Source of the DNA: Candidatus Nitrospira allomarina
GTDB taxonomy: Bacteria; Nitrospirota; Nitrospiria; Nitrospirales; UBA8639
Length of the DNA: 64,000 bases
Assembly: GCF_032050975.1 (NCBI RefSeq)
Contig: NZ_CP116967.1
Coordinates: 1,795,001-1,859,000, forward strand
Direction of reading: 5' to 3'
Numbering within the stretch: the first letter of the stretch is position 1; each line of letters starts with the position of its first letter. Below the pieces are notes generated by a model. It was not told the DNA's origin. It worked only from the letters and a program-made list of their open reading frames with translations, and did no database searches. Shown piece after piece: positions 35,488 through 45,300 of this stretch. The position numbers and the translations under genes were made by a program.

Positions 35488-35674
35488 GCCGGGTTTCGCC
35501 CCGGCAGGCGAGGTCCTTTTGCTCTGGCAAAAGGACCCAAAACCATTGACGCCCCGTCTGGCCTCATTAGAGGGGAGGGACGCAAACTTGGAGAGGGCGG
35601 ACCAACTCGCCTGGCTCAAACAAGGTCCGCCGGGGGATGAGAGCGTCCCTCCCTTGGGCCAGCCGGCAGGCGTC
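35488..35674. repeat. Palindromic repeat family 1, copy E
   Basis: Same length as copy D. Its hairpin is GGTCCTTTTG/CAAAAGGACC (35512-35537) instead of CCACTTTTG/CAAAAGTGG: both sides changed together. The middle arms GGGAGGGACGC and GCGTCCCTCCC also pair perfectly, against GGGTCGGACGC/GCGTCCGACCC in copy B. Confidence 0.9.
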
Positions 35675-35725
35675 GGATTATGGGAGACGGAATGCAGATG
35701 AAGAGCAGGGAACCATACATTCTGT

Positions 35726-36562
35726 ATGATTGGTAAATCCATGAGACACTTGTGGAGAGGCTCGGGGACGAATGTCGGCTTGTTGTTTTTGGCTGCGTTT
35801 GCTTTGATCCCGTTGCTGTGGATGCTGAGTGTGTCCTTTATGGCTCCGGGAGAGGCCAGCAATTTTCCGCCGCCGCTGTTGCCGGAGCATCCGACGCTGG
35901 CCAATTATATTAAGCTCTTTGAATATTCCAGTATGGGAAGGAACTTCTTGAATTCCCTGTTTGTCGCGACGGCGGCCACTCTGTTGTCACTTACGTTTAA
36001 TGTGGCTGCCGGATATGCGTTTGCCAAACTGGAGTTCAAGGGGCGGCACCTGCTGTTCCGCGGGCTGTTGAGTGCCCTGGTGATTCCGGCCCAGGTGTCC
36101 ATGATTCCGCTGTTTTTGATGTTGAAAGGGATGGGGTTGGTGAATAGCTGGATCGGTGTGCTGATCCCCTTTGTGGCCAGCATATTTGGTATATTCCTGG
36201 TACGGCAGTATGCCTTATCTATTCCGACGGAACTGATCGAGTCGGCCCGGATTGAAGGGGCCAGTGAGCTACGCATTTTCCGGTCGGTCGTGGCGCCGTT
36301 GCTGACACCCATTCTGATTACACTGGGGCTGTTTACCTTTATGGCCGCATGGAATGATTTTTTATGGCCGCTGATCGTCCTGACCGACAGTGATAAATAT
36401 ACCCTGCCGATTGCGCTGGCCTCTTTGTCACGTGAGCATGTGCAGGATGTCGAACTGATGATGGCCGGTGCGGTGATCACCGTGACACCGGTCCTGATTC
36501 TGTTTCTGATGCTTCAGCGTTTTTATATGAGTGGAAATCTTGCGGGAAGTGTCAAAGGATGA
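35726..36562 (+). CDS. Sugar ABC transporter permease (MalG-like)
   Basis: A 278-residue inner-membrane permease. The EAA loop reads LIESARIEGASELRIFRSVV and about six TM helices are visible (VGLLFLAAFALIPLLWML first). The start is ATG 35726, inside sequence shared with the start of the binding-protein gene, or ATG 35741, which gives MRHLWRG. About 730 bases with repeat copies D and E separate it from the first permease, although such genes normally abut. Its stop overlaps the next gene as ATGA, so the downstream genes are still coupled. Confidence 0.9.
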   Translation: MIGKSMRHLWRGSGTNVGLLFLAAFALIPLLWMLSVSFMAPGEASNFPPPLLPEHPTLANYIKLFEYSSMGRNFLNSLFVATAATLLSLTFNVAAGYAFAKLEFKGRHLLFRGLLSALVIPAQVSMIPLFLMLKGMGLVNSWIGVLIPFVASIFGIFLVRQYALSIPTELIESARIEGASELRIFRSVVAPLLTPILITLGLFTFMAAWNDFLWPLIVLTDSDKYTLPIALASLSREHVQDVELMMAGAVITVTPVLILFLMLQRFYMSGNLAGSVKG

Positions 36563-39500
36563 GAGGTGTATGGCGTGCAGCCGGCTTCCTCTTTTTCGGC
36601 ATGGCCTGGTTGTTATTGCCGGTGTGTGCATTCGGGGAGAATCCCGCCGCCAATGATTTTCGGTTGCTTGATGGTTTTGAGAATGTCGGGGAATGGAAGA
36701 CCATCGCGACGGAATACAGCGAGGCCTCGATCAGGATGGCAGAAGGCGTGAAGGGCAATGCGCTTCAATTGTCCTATGAACTTCGAACCGCCGGGACCGC
36801 CAATGTACATCGCGCAATTCAGCTTGATCTGTCGAACAATTTCGAGATTGCATTTAAACTCAGGGGGCATGCGCCACAATCTACTTTTGAGATTCGGCTG
36901 GTCGATGACAGCGGAGCGAATGTCTGGTGGAGGCAGTTTCATGATTACGAATTTCCTGCTGACTGGACAACCGTTCGTATTCGGCGAAGCGATATCCACT
37001 TTGCCTGGGGGCCGATCAAGGACCATGATCTGAATACCATCGCCAAATTTGAATTTGTGATTCTTGGCGAAACCGGTGACAAAGGGACGGTCGAGTTCGA
37101 TACCCTCCAGATGCGGCCACTTCCCGAGCCGCCCGCCATGATTCCGCCGGTCGTGGCAATGGCCGGCGACGTCCCTGCCCCTGCCGTCGTTGACGGTGAT
37201 CCGGAAACCACCTGGACTGCCGACACACCCACTGAACTCATATTTGATCTGGGCTATTTGCGCGATCTTGGCGGACTGACCTTGCGATGGGCCGAGGGTC
37301 AAATGCCCGAGGCGATTGACATGGCCCTTTCCGAAGACGGAACAGACTGGACGGTACCGCACTGGGAAATGGGCACCGGGCCTTCCTCGTCAGGAACGAT
37401 CGGGTATCTGCGAACCGCAGAGGCGTTCGGACGTTATGTTCGTCTTTCACTGACACCGGCATCGGGAGGACGGATTGGCTTGCTGGAAGCTCGGATTGAA
37501 CCACCGGAATTCGGGCAGGATGACAATCGGTTTCTTCTGTCCTTAGCCAGGGAAGCCAAAAAGGGATCGTATCCGCGCAGTTTCCTTGGTGAGCAGATTT
37601 ATTGGACCATCGTTGGCCCTCCACAAGGTGGCCGGTCGGCATTACTGTCTGAAGATGGCGCCATGGAACCGGGCCCCGGCGCGTTCTCGATTGAGCCGTT
37701 TCTTCTTGAGAATGAGTCGGTGCTGAGCTGGGCCGATGGGGAACACCATCACAGCCTGCTGGATGAGTATCTGCCCTTGCCGCGCGTGCGCCGGACCCAT
37801 GAGGGCCTCTCATTGGATGTCAGTGCACATCGTCCGCCAGTTCCTGCTGGACGAGAAGGGGGAACGGACGGCCATGCCCGTGATGTGGTGACCAGATATC
37901 GTGTGGTCAATACCGGCACGATCCTTCGAAAGCTCACTCTGGCCCTTGCCATCCGCCCCCTGCAGGTCGATCCGCCTACGCAGATTCTGAATCTTGTGGG
38001 TGGGGTCAGCAACATTGATCAACTCGGCTGGGATGGTGCCGCGTTTCAGGTGAATGGTGACTGGTCCGTGTATCCTGAGCTGAAGCCGGACCAGGTCTCG
38101 CTCGCGGAATTTGAACGGGCCGGGTTTCCGCATGTACAGGATGCCGGGGCAGGCACGGTTTCGCAAAGCCTCGTGGCGCCGGGAGGCTTCGGCTCCGGCG
38201 TCATGTATTTTCATGTTGATCTGAAGCCGGGTGAGGCTCGCGAAGTTTCCGTCGTCACGGTCCTCGATTCCGATAGGGGGTCTGCGCCCGACCTGAACCG
38301 CGAGGCCATTAATGCCGGAGAAAAGGCCGCAGCCGGGGAATGGCGGGAAATCCTCAATCAAGTGGACATTTCGGGCCCGCCTGAATCCATGCCGATGCTC
38401 AATAGTTTAAAAACCGCGTTGGCGCATATGATGATCACGCGCGACGGGCCGGCACTGCGTCCGGGTCCACGCACCTATGCCCGTTCGTGGATACGTGATG
38501 GCGCAATGATGAGTGAAAGCTTCCTGCGTCTCGGGCAGAACGACCCTGCGGTTGAGTATGCCCGCTGGTATGCACCATACCAATTTTCCAGTGGCAGAGT
38601 TCCCTGCTGTGTGGACAAGCGTGGTGCGGATCCGGTTGTGGAGAATGACAGCCATGGAGAACTGATTTTTCTGATTGTGGATATTTACCGGTACACCGGG
38701 GATCGTGCCTTTGCCGAGATGATGTGGCCTCATGTGGACAAGGCTGCGGCGGTCCTCGATACATTGAGGCTGTCGGAACGCACGGAGCATAACCGTCAAG
38801 ATGATCGCAAGGCATTCTATGGTCTGTTACCGGCATCGGTGAGCCATGAGGGTTATTTGGACCGTCCGGCCTATTCATTCTGGGATAATTTCTGGGGTCT
38901 GAAAGGATTGACTGATGCGGCGTTTCTTGCGGAGGAACTGGGTCACGCTGACCGCGCAGCTGACATCAGGGCCGATGCCGCTGAATTTGCGGCAGATATC
39001 AGCGCGTCTGTTAGTTTGTTGGGCGAAGAACTCGGGCACGTGCCGGGGGCCGCAGACCGAAAAGATTTTGACCCGACATCCACGACAATCGCGCTTTCGC
39101 CGACCGGGGCGGCGTCAGCTCTGCCACGAGAGTTGCTGATAGCCACGTTTGAAAAAGCCTGGTCCGAGTTTGTGGCGCGGCGCGATGGCACCAAGACGTG
39201 GACTGTCTACACCCCCTATGAATTTCGTCAGGTGAGCGCGTTTGTGCGGTTGGGTGAGCTGGAACGTGCCCATGCCCTGCTTGATTTTTATATGCGGGAC
39301 CGTCGCCCGGCCGCGTGGAACCAATGGAGTGAGGTGATCGGCCGGCTTGAACGGGATCCGCGTTTCATTGGTGATATGCCCCATACCTGGGTGGGGTCGG
39401 ATTTCATCCGGGCGGTACTTGATCTGTTTGTGTATGCTGATACAGAAACCGGCTCACTGGTTATCGGCGCGGGTCTGCCGCGAAATTGGTTGCAGGGTGA

Positions 39501-39699
39501 GGGCATCCGGGTGCATGGGCTGAGAACCCCGTATGGCGAAGTGTCCTATGCGGCACGTGAGGAAGGCGGGCAGGTGCGCGTTGATCTGGAAGGATCGACC
39601 ATGCCACCGGGCGGTTTTGTTTTACCGGCTTCACTGAAGGGCGACGTCAGGGTAACATTCAATGGAAGGCATCTGGACGTTCGCTGGACATCCCAATAA
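36559..39699 (+). CDS. Large exported discoidin / six-hairpin glycosidase-like protein 1
   Basis: A 1046-residue protein with a signal peptide (FLFFGMAWLLLPVCAFG). A carbohydrate-binding-like sandwich covers ~30-190 (DGFENVGEWKTI). A discoidin-type domain covers ~200-310 (DGDPETTWTADTPTELIFDL). A long middle region precedes a C-terminal (alpha/alpha)6 catalytic-like domain from about 600, with RSWIRDGAMMSESFL, SHEGYLDRPAYSFWDNFWG and GDMPHTWVGSDFIRAV. The acidic residues in RDGA and the SHEG region are candidate catalytic positions. It is paralogous to the gene at 42.3 kb. The ATG overlaps the permease stop. It probably trims oligosaccharides outside the inner membrane before import; the substrate is unknown. 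Confidence 0.82.
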   Translation: MRGVWRAAGFLFFGMAWLLLPVCAFGENPAANDFRLLDGFENVGEWKTIATEYSEASIRMAEGVKGNALQLSYELRTAGTANVHRAIQLDLSNNFEIAFKLRGHAPQSTFEIRLVDDSGANVWWRQFHDYEFPADWTTVRIRRSDIHFAWGPIKDHDLNTIAKFEFVILGETGDKGTVEFDTLQMRPLPEPPAMIPPVVAMAGDVPAPAVVDGDPETTWTADTPTELIFDLGYLRDLGGLTLRWAEGQMPEAIDMALSEDGTDWTVPHWEMGTGPSSSGTIGYLRTAEAFGRYVRLSLTPASGGRIGLLEARIEPPEFGQDDNRFLLSLAREAKKGSYPRSFLGEQIYWTIVGPPQGGRSALLSEDGAMEPGPGAFSIEPFLLENESVLSWADGEHHHSLLDEYLPLPRVRRTHEGLSLDVSAHRPPVPAGREGGTDGHARDVVTRYRVVNTGTILRKLTLALAIRPLQVDPPTQILNLVGGVSNIDQLGWDGAAFQVNGDWSVYPELKPDQVSLAEFERAGFPHVQDAGAGTVSQSLVAPGGFGSGVMYFHVDLKPGEAREVSVVTVLDSDRGSAPDLNREAINAGEKAAAGEWREILNQVDISGPPESMPMLNSLKTALAHMMITRDGPALRPGPRTYARSWIRDGAMMSESFLRLGQNDPAVEYARWYAPYQFSSGRVPCCVDKRGADPVVENDSHGELIFLIVDIYRYTGDRAFAEMMWPHVDKAAAVLDTLRLSERTEHNRQDDRKAFYGLLPASVSHEGYLDRPAYSFWDNFWGLKGLTDAAFLAEELGHADRAADIRADAAEFAADISASVSLLGEELGHVPGAADRKDFDPTSTTIALSPTGAASALPRELLIATFEKAWSEFVARRDGTKTWTVYTPYEFRQVSAFVRLGELERAHALLDFYMRDRRPAAWNQWSEVIGRLERDPRFIGDMPHTWVGSDFIRAVLDLFVYADTETGSLVIGAGLPRNWLQGEGIRVHGLRTPYGEVSYAAREEGGQVRVDLEGSTMPPGGFVLPASLKGDVRVTFNGRHLDVRWTSQ

Positions 39700-39734
39700 C
39701 AACCAGCTGCTGCGAATAGGTCCCCCACCTTAGT

Positions 39735-39755
39735 CTTCTCCTTACCAAGGAGAAG
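39735..39755. promoter_or_regulatory. Perfect inverted repeat upstream of the GH1 gene
   Basis: CTTCTCCTTACCAAGGAGAAG is a 9+9 inverted repeat with a 3-base centre and no T-run, in the only real gap of the downstream operon. It could be an operator or an RNA hairpin; as RNA it contains AAGGAG. Confidence 0.4.
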
Positions 39756-39840
39756 AATTCCAAGCTGATGTCTGTTGCAAGAGGAGCACGAGAAGAAATT
39801 GACCCATGGAAATCCGAGAAGGAAAAAAGGATAAACGTAG

Positions 39841-41220
39841 ATGAAAAAACAAGCGACATTTCCCGAGGGGTTTCTCTGGGGTGCTGCCACATCGTCCTAC
39901 CAGATTGAGGGAGCACCGCTGGCCGATGGTGCAGGTCCAAGCATCTGGCAGCGTTTTGCTCACACGCCCGGAAATATTCTGAATGGCGATACCGGTGACG
40001 TCGCCTGCGATCATTATCATCGTTGGCGCGAGGATATCGCCCTCATGAAGGAGCTGGGATTGCAGGCCTATCGGTTTTCGGTGGCCTGGGCGCGTATTTT
40101 TCCTGAAGGCAAAGGAAGCCTGAATGAGAAGGGCCTGGATTTCTACGAAAGACTTGTTGACGGCCTTCTGGAGGCCGGGATCGAACCGCTCCTGACATTG
40201 TATCACTGGGATTTGCCCGCAGCATTGGACGATCTTGGCGGATGGCTGAATCCGGACATTGCGCATTGGTTTGCCGATTATGGCGAAGCGATGTACCGGC
40301 GTTTGGATGGGCGGGTAAAAAAATGGACCACACTCAATGAACCCTGGGTGGTCACGGATGGCGGCTATTTGCATGGCCTACTGGCCCCTGGGCATTCTTC
40401 TCACTATGAAGCGCCGGTTGCCGCTCATCATCTGATGCGCGCTCATGGGGCGGCCGTTCAGGCCTATCGTGCGGTCGGGGCTCATGAAATCGGCCTGGTG
40501 GTGAATATCGAGCCGAAGTATCCGGTATCGGAGGATCCCAAAGATCTGGCGGCAACCAATCGGGCGGATGCGTATATGAACCGGCAGTTTCTTGATCCCG
40601 CGCTCCTGGGATCCTATCCGGAGGAAATGGCGGAGATATTCGGTGACGCCTGGCCTGAATGGCCTGCCAGGGATTTCGAGCTTATTGGTCAGAAGATCGA
40701 TTTTGTCGGGCTGAATTATTACACGCGTGCCGTGACGGGTGATGGCCCGGACTGCTTGCCTGTCAGGGCCAGGACCGTTCGCCAGCCCCACAAGACCTAT
40801 ACGGAAACCGGGTGGGAGGTCTATCCGGACGGGCTTTCCGACACGCTCCTCTGGCTCAAGAATCGTTATGGTGAGATGCCGCTGTATATCACCGAGAATG
40901 GCTCGGCCTTCTTTGATCCGCCGAAAGCGATTCATGGACGGGTCATTGATCCGGTGCGGATGCACTACCTGAACCAGCATCTGTGCGCGGTCCGGACCGC
41001 GATTGAAAAAGGCGTTGATGTGCGGGGATATATGGCCTGGTCTCTGATGGACAACTATGAATGGTCCTATGGGTATGCCAAGCGATTCGGCATTGTGCAT
41101 GTCGATTTTGAGACTCTTGAGCGCACGCCGAAGGATACAGCCCGGTATTATTCGAAAATTATCGAAACCAATGGTGCGGTTCTGGACGAACCCTTTCTGC
41201 CTCTTTCCGTGCATACGTAA
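39841..41220 (+). CDS. GH1 beta-glucosidase
   Basis: A 459-residue family 1 glycoside hydrolase of normal length. The N-terminal signature is FPEGFLWGAATSSYQIEG. The acid/base is E167 in TTLNEPW and the nucleophile is E352 in YITENGS, so both catalytic residues are present. There is no signal peptide, so it is cytoplasmic and would split imported beta-glucosides. ATG 39841 follows AAGGAAAAAAGG at some distance. The ATPase gene begins one base after the stop. Confidence 0.95.
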   Translation: MKKQATFPEGFLWGAATSSYQIEGAPLADGAGPSIWQRFAHTPGNILNGDTGDVACDHYHRWREDIALMKELGLQAYRFSVAWARIFPEGKGSLNEKGLDFYERLVDGLLEAGIEPLLTLYHWDLPAALDDLGGWLNPDIAHWFADYGEAMYRRLDGRVKKWTTLNEPWVVTDGGYLHGLLAPGHSSHYEAPVAAHHLMRAHGAAVQAYRAVGAHEIGLVVNIEPKYPVSEDPKDLAATNRADAYMNRQFLDPALLGSYPEEMAEIFGDAWPEWPARDFELIGQKIDFVGLNYYTRAVTGDGPDCLPVRARTVRQPHKTYTETGWEVYPDGLSDTLLWLKNRYGEMPLYITENGSAFFDPPKAIHGRVIDPVRMHYLNQHLCAVRTAIEKGVDVRGYMAWSLMDNYEWSYGYAKRFGIVHVDFETLERTPKDTARYYSKIIETNGAVLDEPFLPLSVHT

Positions 41221-41221
41221 C

Positions 41222-42346
41222 ATGGCCAGTCTGACCCTGCGAAACATTCACAAACGTTTTGGCAAGACGGACGTATTGTCGGGAATTGACCTCGATGTCG
41301 CCGATGGCGAATTTGCGGTGATTGTCGGTCCCTCGGGTTGCGGCAAGTCAACGCTGTTGCGTACCATTGCGGGCCTCGAAGAGATCGATACGGGAACTAT
41401 CACAATCGGTGAGACCGATGTCTCGGGGTTTCCACCTTCCGAGCGCGGTATTGCGATGGTGTTTCAGTCCTATGCGCTGTATCCGCATATGACTGTCTAT
41501 GACAACATGAGCTTCGGGATGAAAATTGCCGGAGCGGCAGCCGCAGAAATTGACCAGGCGGTGCGCACGGCTGCCGAGACGCTCGGCCTGACCGCGCTGC
41601 TTGAGCGGAAACCGAAAGAGCTTTCCGGTGGACAGCGCCAGCGCACGGCTATTGGCCGGGCGATAGTCAGACGCCCGAAAATTTTCCTCTTTGATGAACC
41701 GCTTTCCAATCTGGATGCCTCTCTTCGTGTGAAGATGCGGCATGAGATTGCACGACTGCACGAGACGCTTGAGACCACCATCATCTATGTCACGCATGAT
41801 CAGGTTGAGGCCATGACGTTGGCGGACCGGATCGTGGTACTCCGGGATGGATGTATTGAACAGACGGGTTCCCCCAATGAACTGTACAAGTATCCTGCCA
41901 ACCGCTTTGTTGCCGGCTTTATCGGATCGCCGGCCATGAATTTCCTGGCCGGGGTCGTGGTCGACCGCCGCCAGGATACCACAAGTGTCCGACTTCACAG
42001 TGGAGCGACGATCCAGGTGAATGGCGTTGCCGGAGCATTGCCCCCTGATACTCCGGTCACGCTTGGCATTCGTCCCGAGCATCTGGCGACGGGGGGTGAT
42101 TACAACCTCGTCGAGACGCAGATCAAGTTGGTGGAGCCACTCGGCAGCCATTCCTATGTCTATCTGGAAACACCGGATGCCGAGGACCTGCTGATATTCC
42201 GCGCATCCGGCGAGTTCGGTTTCGCGAAGGGCGACCGGCTGACGGTATGTCTTGCGGCAGACCACTGCCATCTTTTCGGGAAAGACGGAATGGAACTACG
42301 GCACAAACCTTCCGGAAACCTCACGACAAGTCAGGGAGATCACTGA
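41222..42346 (+). CDS. Sugar ABC transporter ATPase (MalK/UgpC-like)
   Basis: A 374-residue import ATPase: Walker A GPSGCGKST, Q-loop FQSYALYPHMTV, signature LSGGQRQR, Walker B IFLFDEPLSNLDA, H-loop YVTHDQVEAM. The C-terminal TOBE-type regulatory domain (GIRPEHL) is of the MalK class, which often serves several porters. ATG 41222 comes right after the GH1 stop; a longer in-frame start at 41057 lies inside GH1. The stop overlaps the next ATG (TGATG). Confidence 0.95.
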   Translation: MASLTLRNIHKRFGKTDVLSGIDLDVADGEFAVIVGPSGCGKSTLLRTIAGLEEIDTGTITIGETDVSGFPPSERGIAMVFQSYALYPHMTVYDNMSFGMKIAGAAAAEIDQAVRTAAETLGLTALLERKPKELSGGQRQRTAIGRAIVRRPKIFLFDEPLSNLDASLRVKMRHEIARLHETLETTIIYVTHDQVEAMTLADRIVVLRDGCIEQTGSPNELYKYPANRFVAGFIGSPAMNFLAGVVVDRRQDTTSVRLHSGATIQVNGVAGALPPDTPVTLGIRPEHLATGGDYNLVETQIKLVEPLGSHSYVYLETPDAEDLLIFRASGEFGFAKGDRLTVCLAADHCHLFGKDGMELRHKPSGNLTTSQGDH

Positions 42347-45300
42347 TGACCTTTTTCAAGAGATGTGTGTTGACATTGTTATTAATTCTGGTCCTGCTGA
42401 TGGTGCCTGCGACAGCCGCGCTGGCCACATCCAATATTCCGCCAAAGGATACCTGGCGGGTGACTGCCTCCTCGATCCAGAGCGATGAATTCAAACCCGG
42501 GAATCTGGCGGATGGCAATATGGAGACTCGCTGGTCCAGTCAGGCAAAGGATGAGGAATGGGCGCTCATTGACCTTGGAAAGGTTGTTGAGATCACCGGC
42601 TTTACCCTGCATTGGGAGGACGGGTATTCGAGCAAATACAACCTTCTGGTATCGACCGATGCCCAGGTGTGGTCGACGGTGTATATTAACGACGAGGGCG
42701 ACGGGCAGATGGATGATATTTTTATCCGGCCCGTTTCCGCGAGGTATGTCCGGCTGGATACACGGGAGAGGGCGACAAGCTGGGGGAATTCCCTTTGGGA
42801 ATTTGATATTAAGGGGACTGACGACATTGTCGATATCTCCGTGATTGCCGGTGGTGGAGGGGACACCTCGGTTCTGATGGATGGACGCAAGGATACCCTC
42901 TGGAAAAGCGATGCGGTGGATCGGGCAGAATTGCTTCTGGACCTGCGCAGGTCCAGGACGATATCCGGATTGCGTATTGATTGGGGGGATCAATATGCCG
43001 GTTCGGTCGATATGGCCATTTCGCTGGATGGAAAGGCATGGAAGGAGGTCTCTTCTATCTCCGTCTCGGCGGGATCACAGGGGCAGTCCGATTTTGTTCC
43101 GCAAGATCCGTCAGAGGTACGCTACATCAGGCTTGTGTTGTCCGACCCTATTAAAGCCGGGGGCGGTTTCGGGATTAGCGATATTTCATTGCGCGGTCCC
43201 AAGGAAGTGTTCACCCCTTTTATCCGGTATCAATTTGATGCCCGGAGGGCTCCTTTCGGTGATTATCCCCCACATGTCAGGGGCTATCAAACCTATTGGA
43301 CTCTGGTTGGCCTTCCCATAGATAGCGAGGAAAGTCTCTTTGATGAGTATGGCAATCTGGAATCCCGGCGCGACGGTCCCATGCTGATGCCCTATGTCAA
43401 AGAGGGGGACAATCTGTATTCGGCTGCCGTCGCGGCAAACATACACCAGGAATTGCAGGACGGGTACCTGCCGGCTCCTATTGTGAAATGGGAGACGGGG
43501 AATGGACTGCATTTCAGGTCCGAGGCCATTACCAGCGGTCCTGTCGATGCCAGCATGACTTATGTGCGCCATCGGCTGGAAAATCGTTCCGATACCGTAC
43601 GGAAGGGCGATCTCATCGTGACGATCAGGCCCGCCCAGATTAATCCCAAATGGCAACATGGCGGATTGTCGCCTATCCATTCGATCCGGTACGTGCATGA
43701 AACCGGAAAACTGGTCATGATTAACGACAAAAATACCTACTTGGCCCTGTCGCCGGCCGACAGTTTTCTTGGCTCGCAATATGCTCACGGGGATATTGCC
43801 AACCACCTGCGAGGCAGGGTCATGCTGAGCGCGGGTGTAGACGGCAATGGCGATGCCAAATCTATTGAGGACAAGACCGGGACCGGCCTACTTTCGGCAG
43901 CCTGGACCTATGCATTCGAATTGAAACCTGGTGAATCCAGGGAGGTTGTGTTTGCGGCACCCTTGCATGAGACCCTGACCCACCTGAAAACGGCCGAGGA
44001 CTTCGAGACGTTGCGGAAGGAGTATGTGACCTTCTGGACCGACAAGCTTAACCGTGTGGGATTCGAGCTTGCCAATAAGGCCGTCGTCAATACCGTAAAG
44101 TCGCAGATAGCCTATATCCTGTTGAACAACGATGGCGTGGTTATCCAGCCAGGCGCGCGCAGTTACAACCGGACCTGGATGCGGGATGGGGCGATCATTT
44201 CCGCCACGCTTATGCGGCTTGGTTTTTTCGATGAGGTCAGGGATTTTCTGAACTGGTATGCCGAACGCGTGGAGCCTGACGGTCTCGTGCCTCCTATTCT
44301 CTTCACCAGCGGTGAGGTGTATGACGGCTGGGGGAGGAATATCGAATGGGACAGCCAGGGGCAGTTTATCTATGCGATCATGGAATACTATCGTTTTACG
44401 GGTGACAGAGACTTCCTGGAAAAGCATTTTGATGCTGTTCATCGGGCGATGAAGTACATTGTCACGTTGCGGGAGCGTACGCTTGATCCGAAACATTATG
44501 CCCATCTCGAGGCAGGAGAGCGGCTGAAGGGCATCCTGCCTCCGTCTATCAGTCATGAAGGGTTCATTACCCCGATGCACAGTTATTGGGATGATTTCTG
44601 GGCCATTCGCGGTTGGGCGGACGGGATTGAAATGGCGGAAATCCTAGGCCGGAATTTTTTGGCCGACTGGGCGAGGACGGAGTCGAAAAAATTCACCACA
44701 AGCGTCAGGGAGTCCATTGCAAAAACCATCGCCTGGAAGTCGCTGGACTATATCCCTGTGGATGCGGACAAAGGCACTCCAGATCCGACCTCTATTGCTA
44801 TAGCCATGTTTCCCACGGAAGCCTGGCACGTTCTGCCCGCGGATATTCTGGACCGGACGTTCCGGAGCTATGACCGGATGGTGAAAAAACGGGATGCCGG
44901 TTCGACCCCCTATTCCTATACGCCTTACGAGGTGCGGAATATTCTGGCTCTCGCGACCCTGGGGTATCGCAAGGAAGCTTTCGACCTGCATGAAATTTTG
45001 TTCAAGGGCAGGCGTCCGGCCAATTGGAATGAGTTTGCCGAAGTTGTGCTGTCCGACAGTCGCAAGGGTGTGTATATTGGTGATATGCCACATACGTGGG
45101 TCGGGGCAGGATATGTGAATTCTGTCCGGGGCCTCATTGTGATGGAAGAGGACAAAAGTAAAACGTTGAACCTGCTGTTTGGTACCCCACGGGAATGGCT
45201 TGTGGGCGATGGCATTGCCCTTTCGAATTTTCCCACGCATTTCGGAAACCTGACGATGCAGGCGAAATGGGATGACAACGACCAGAGACTGACTCTGGAT

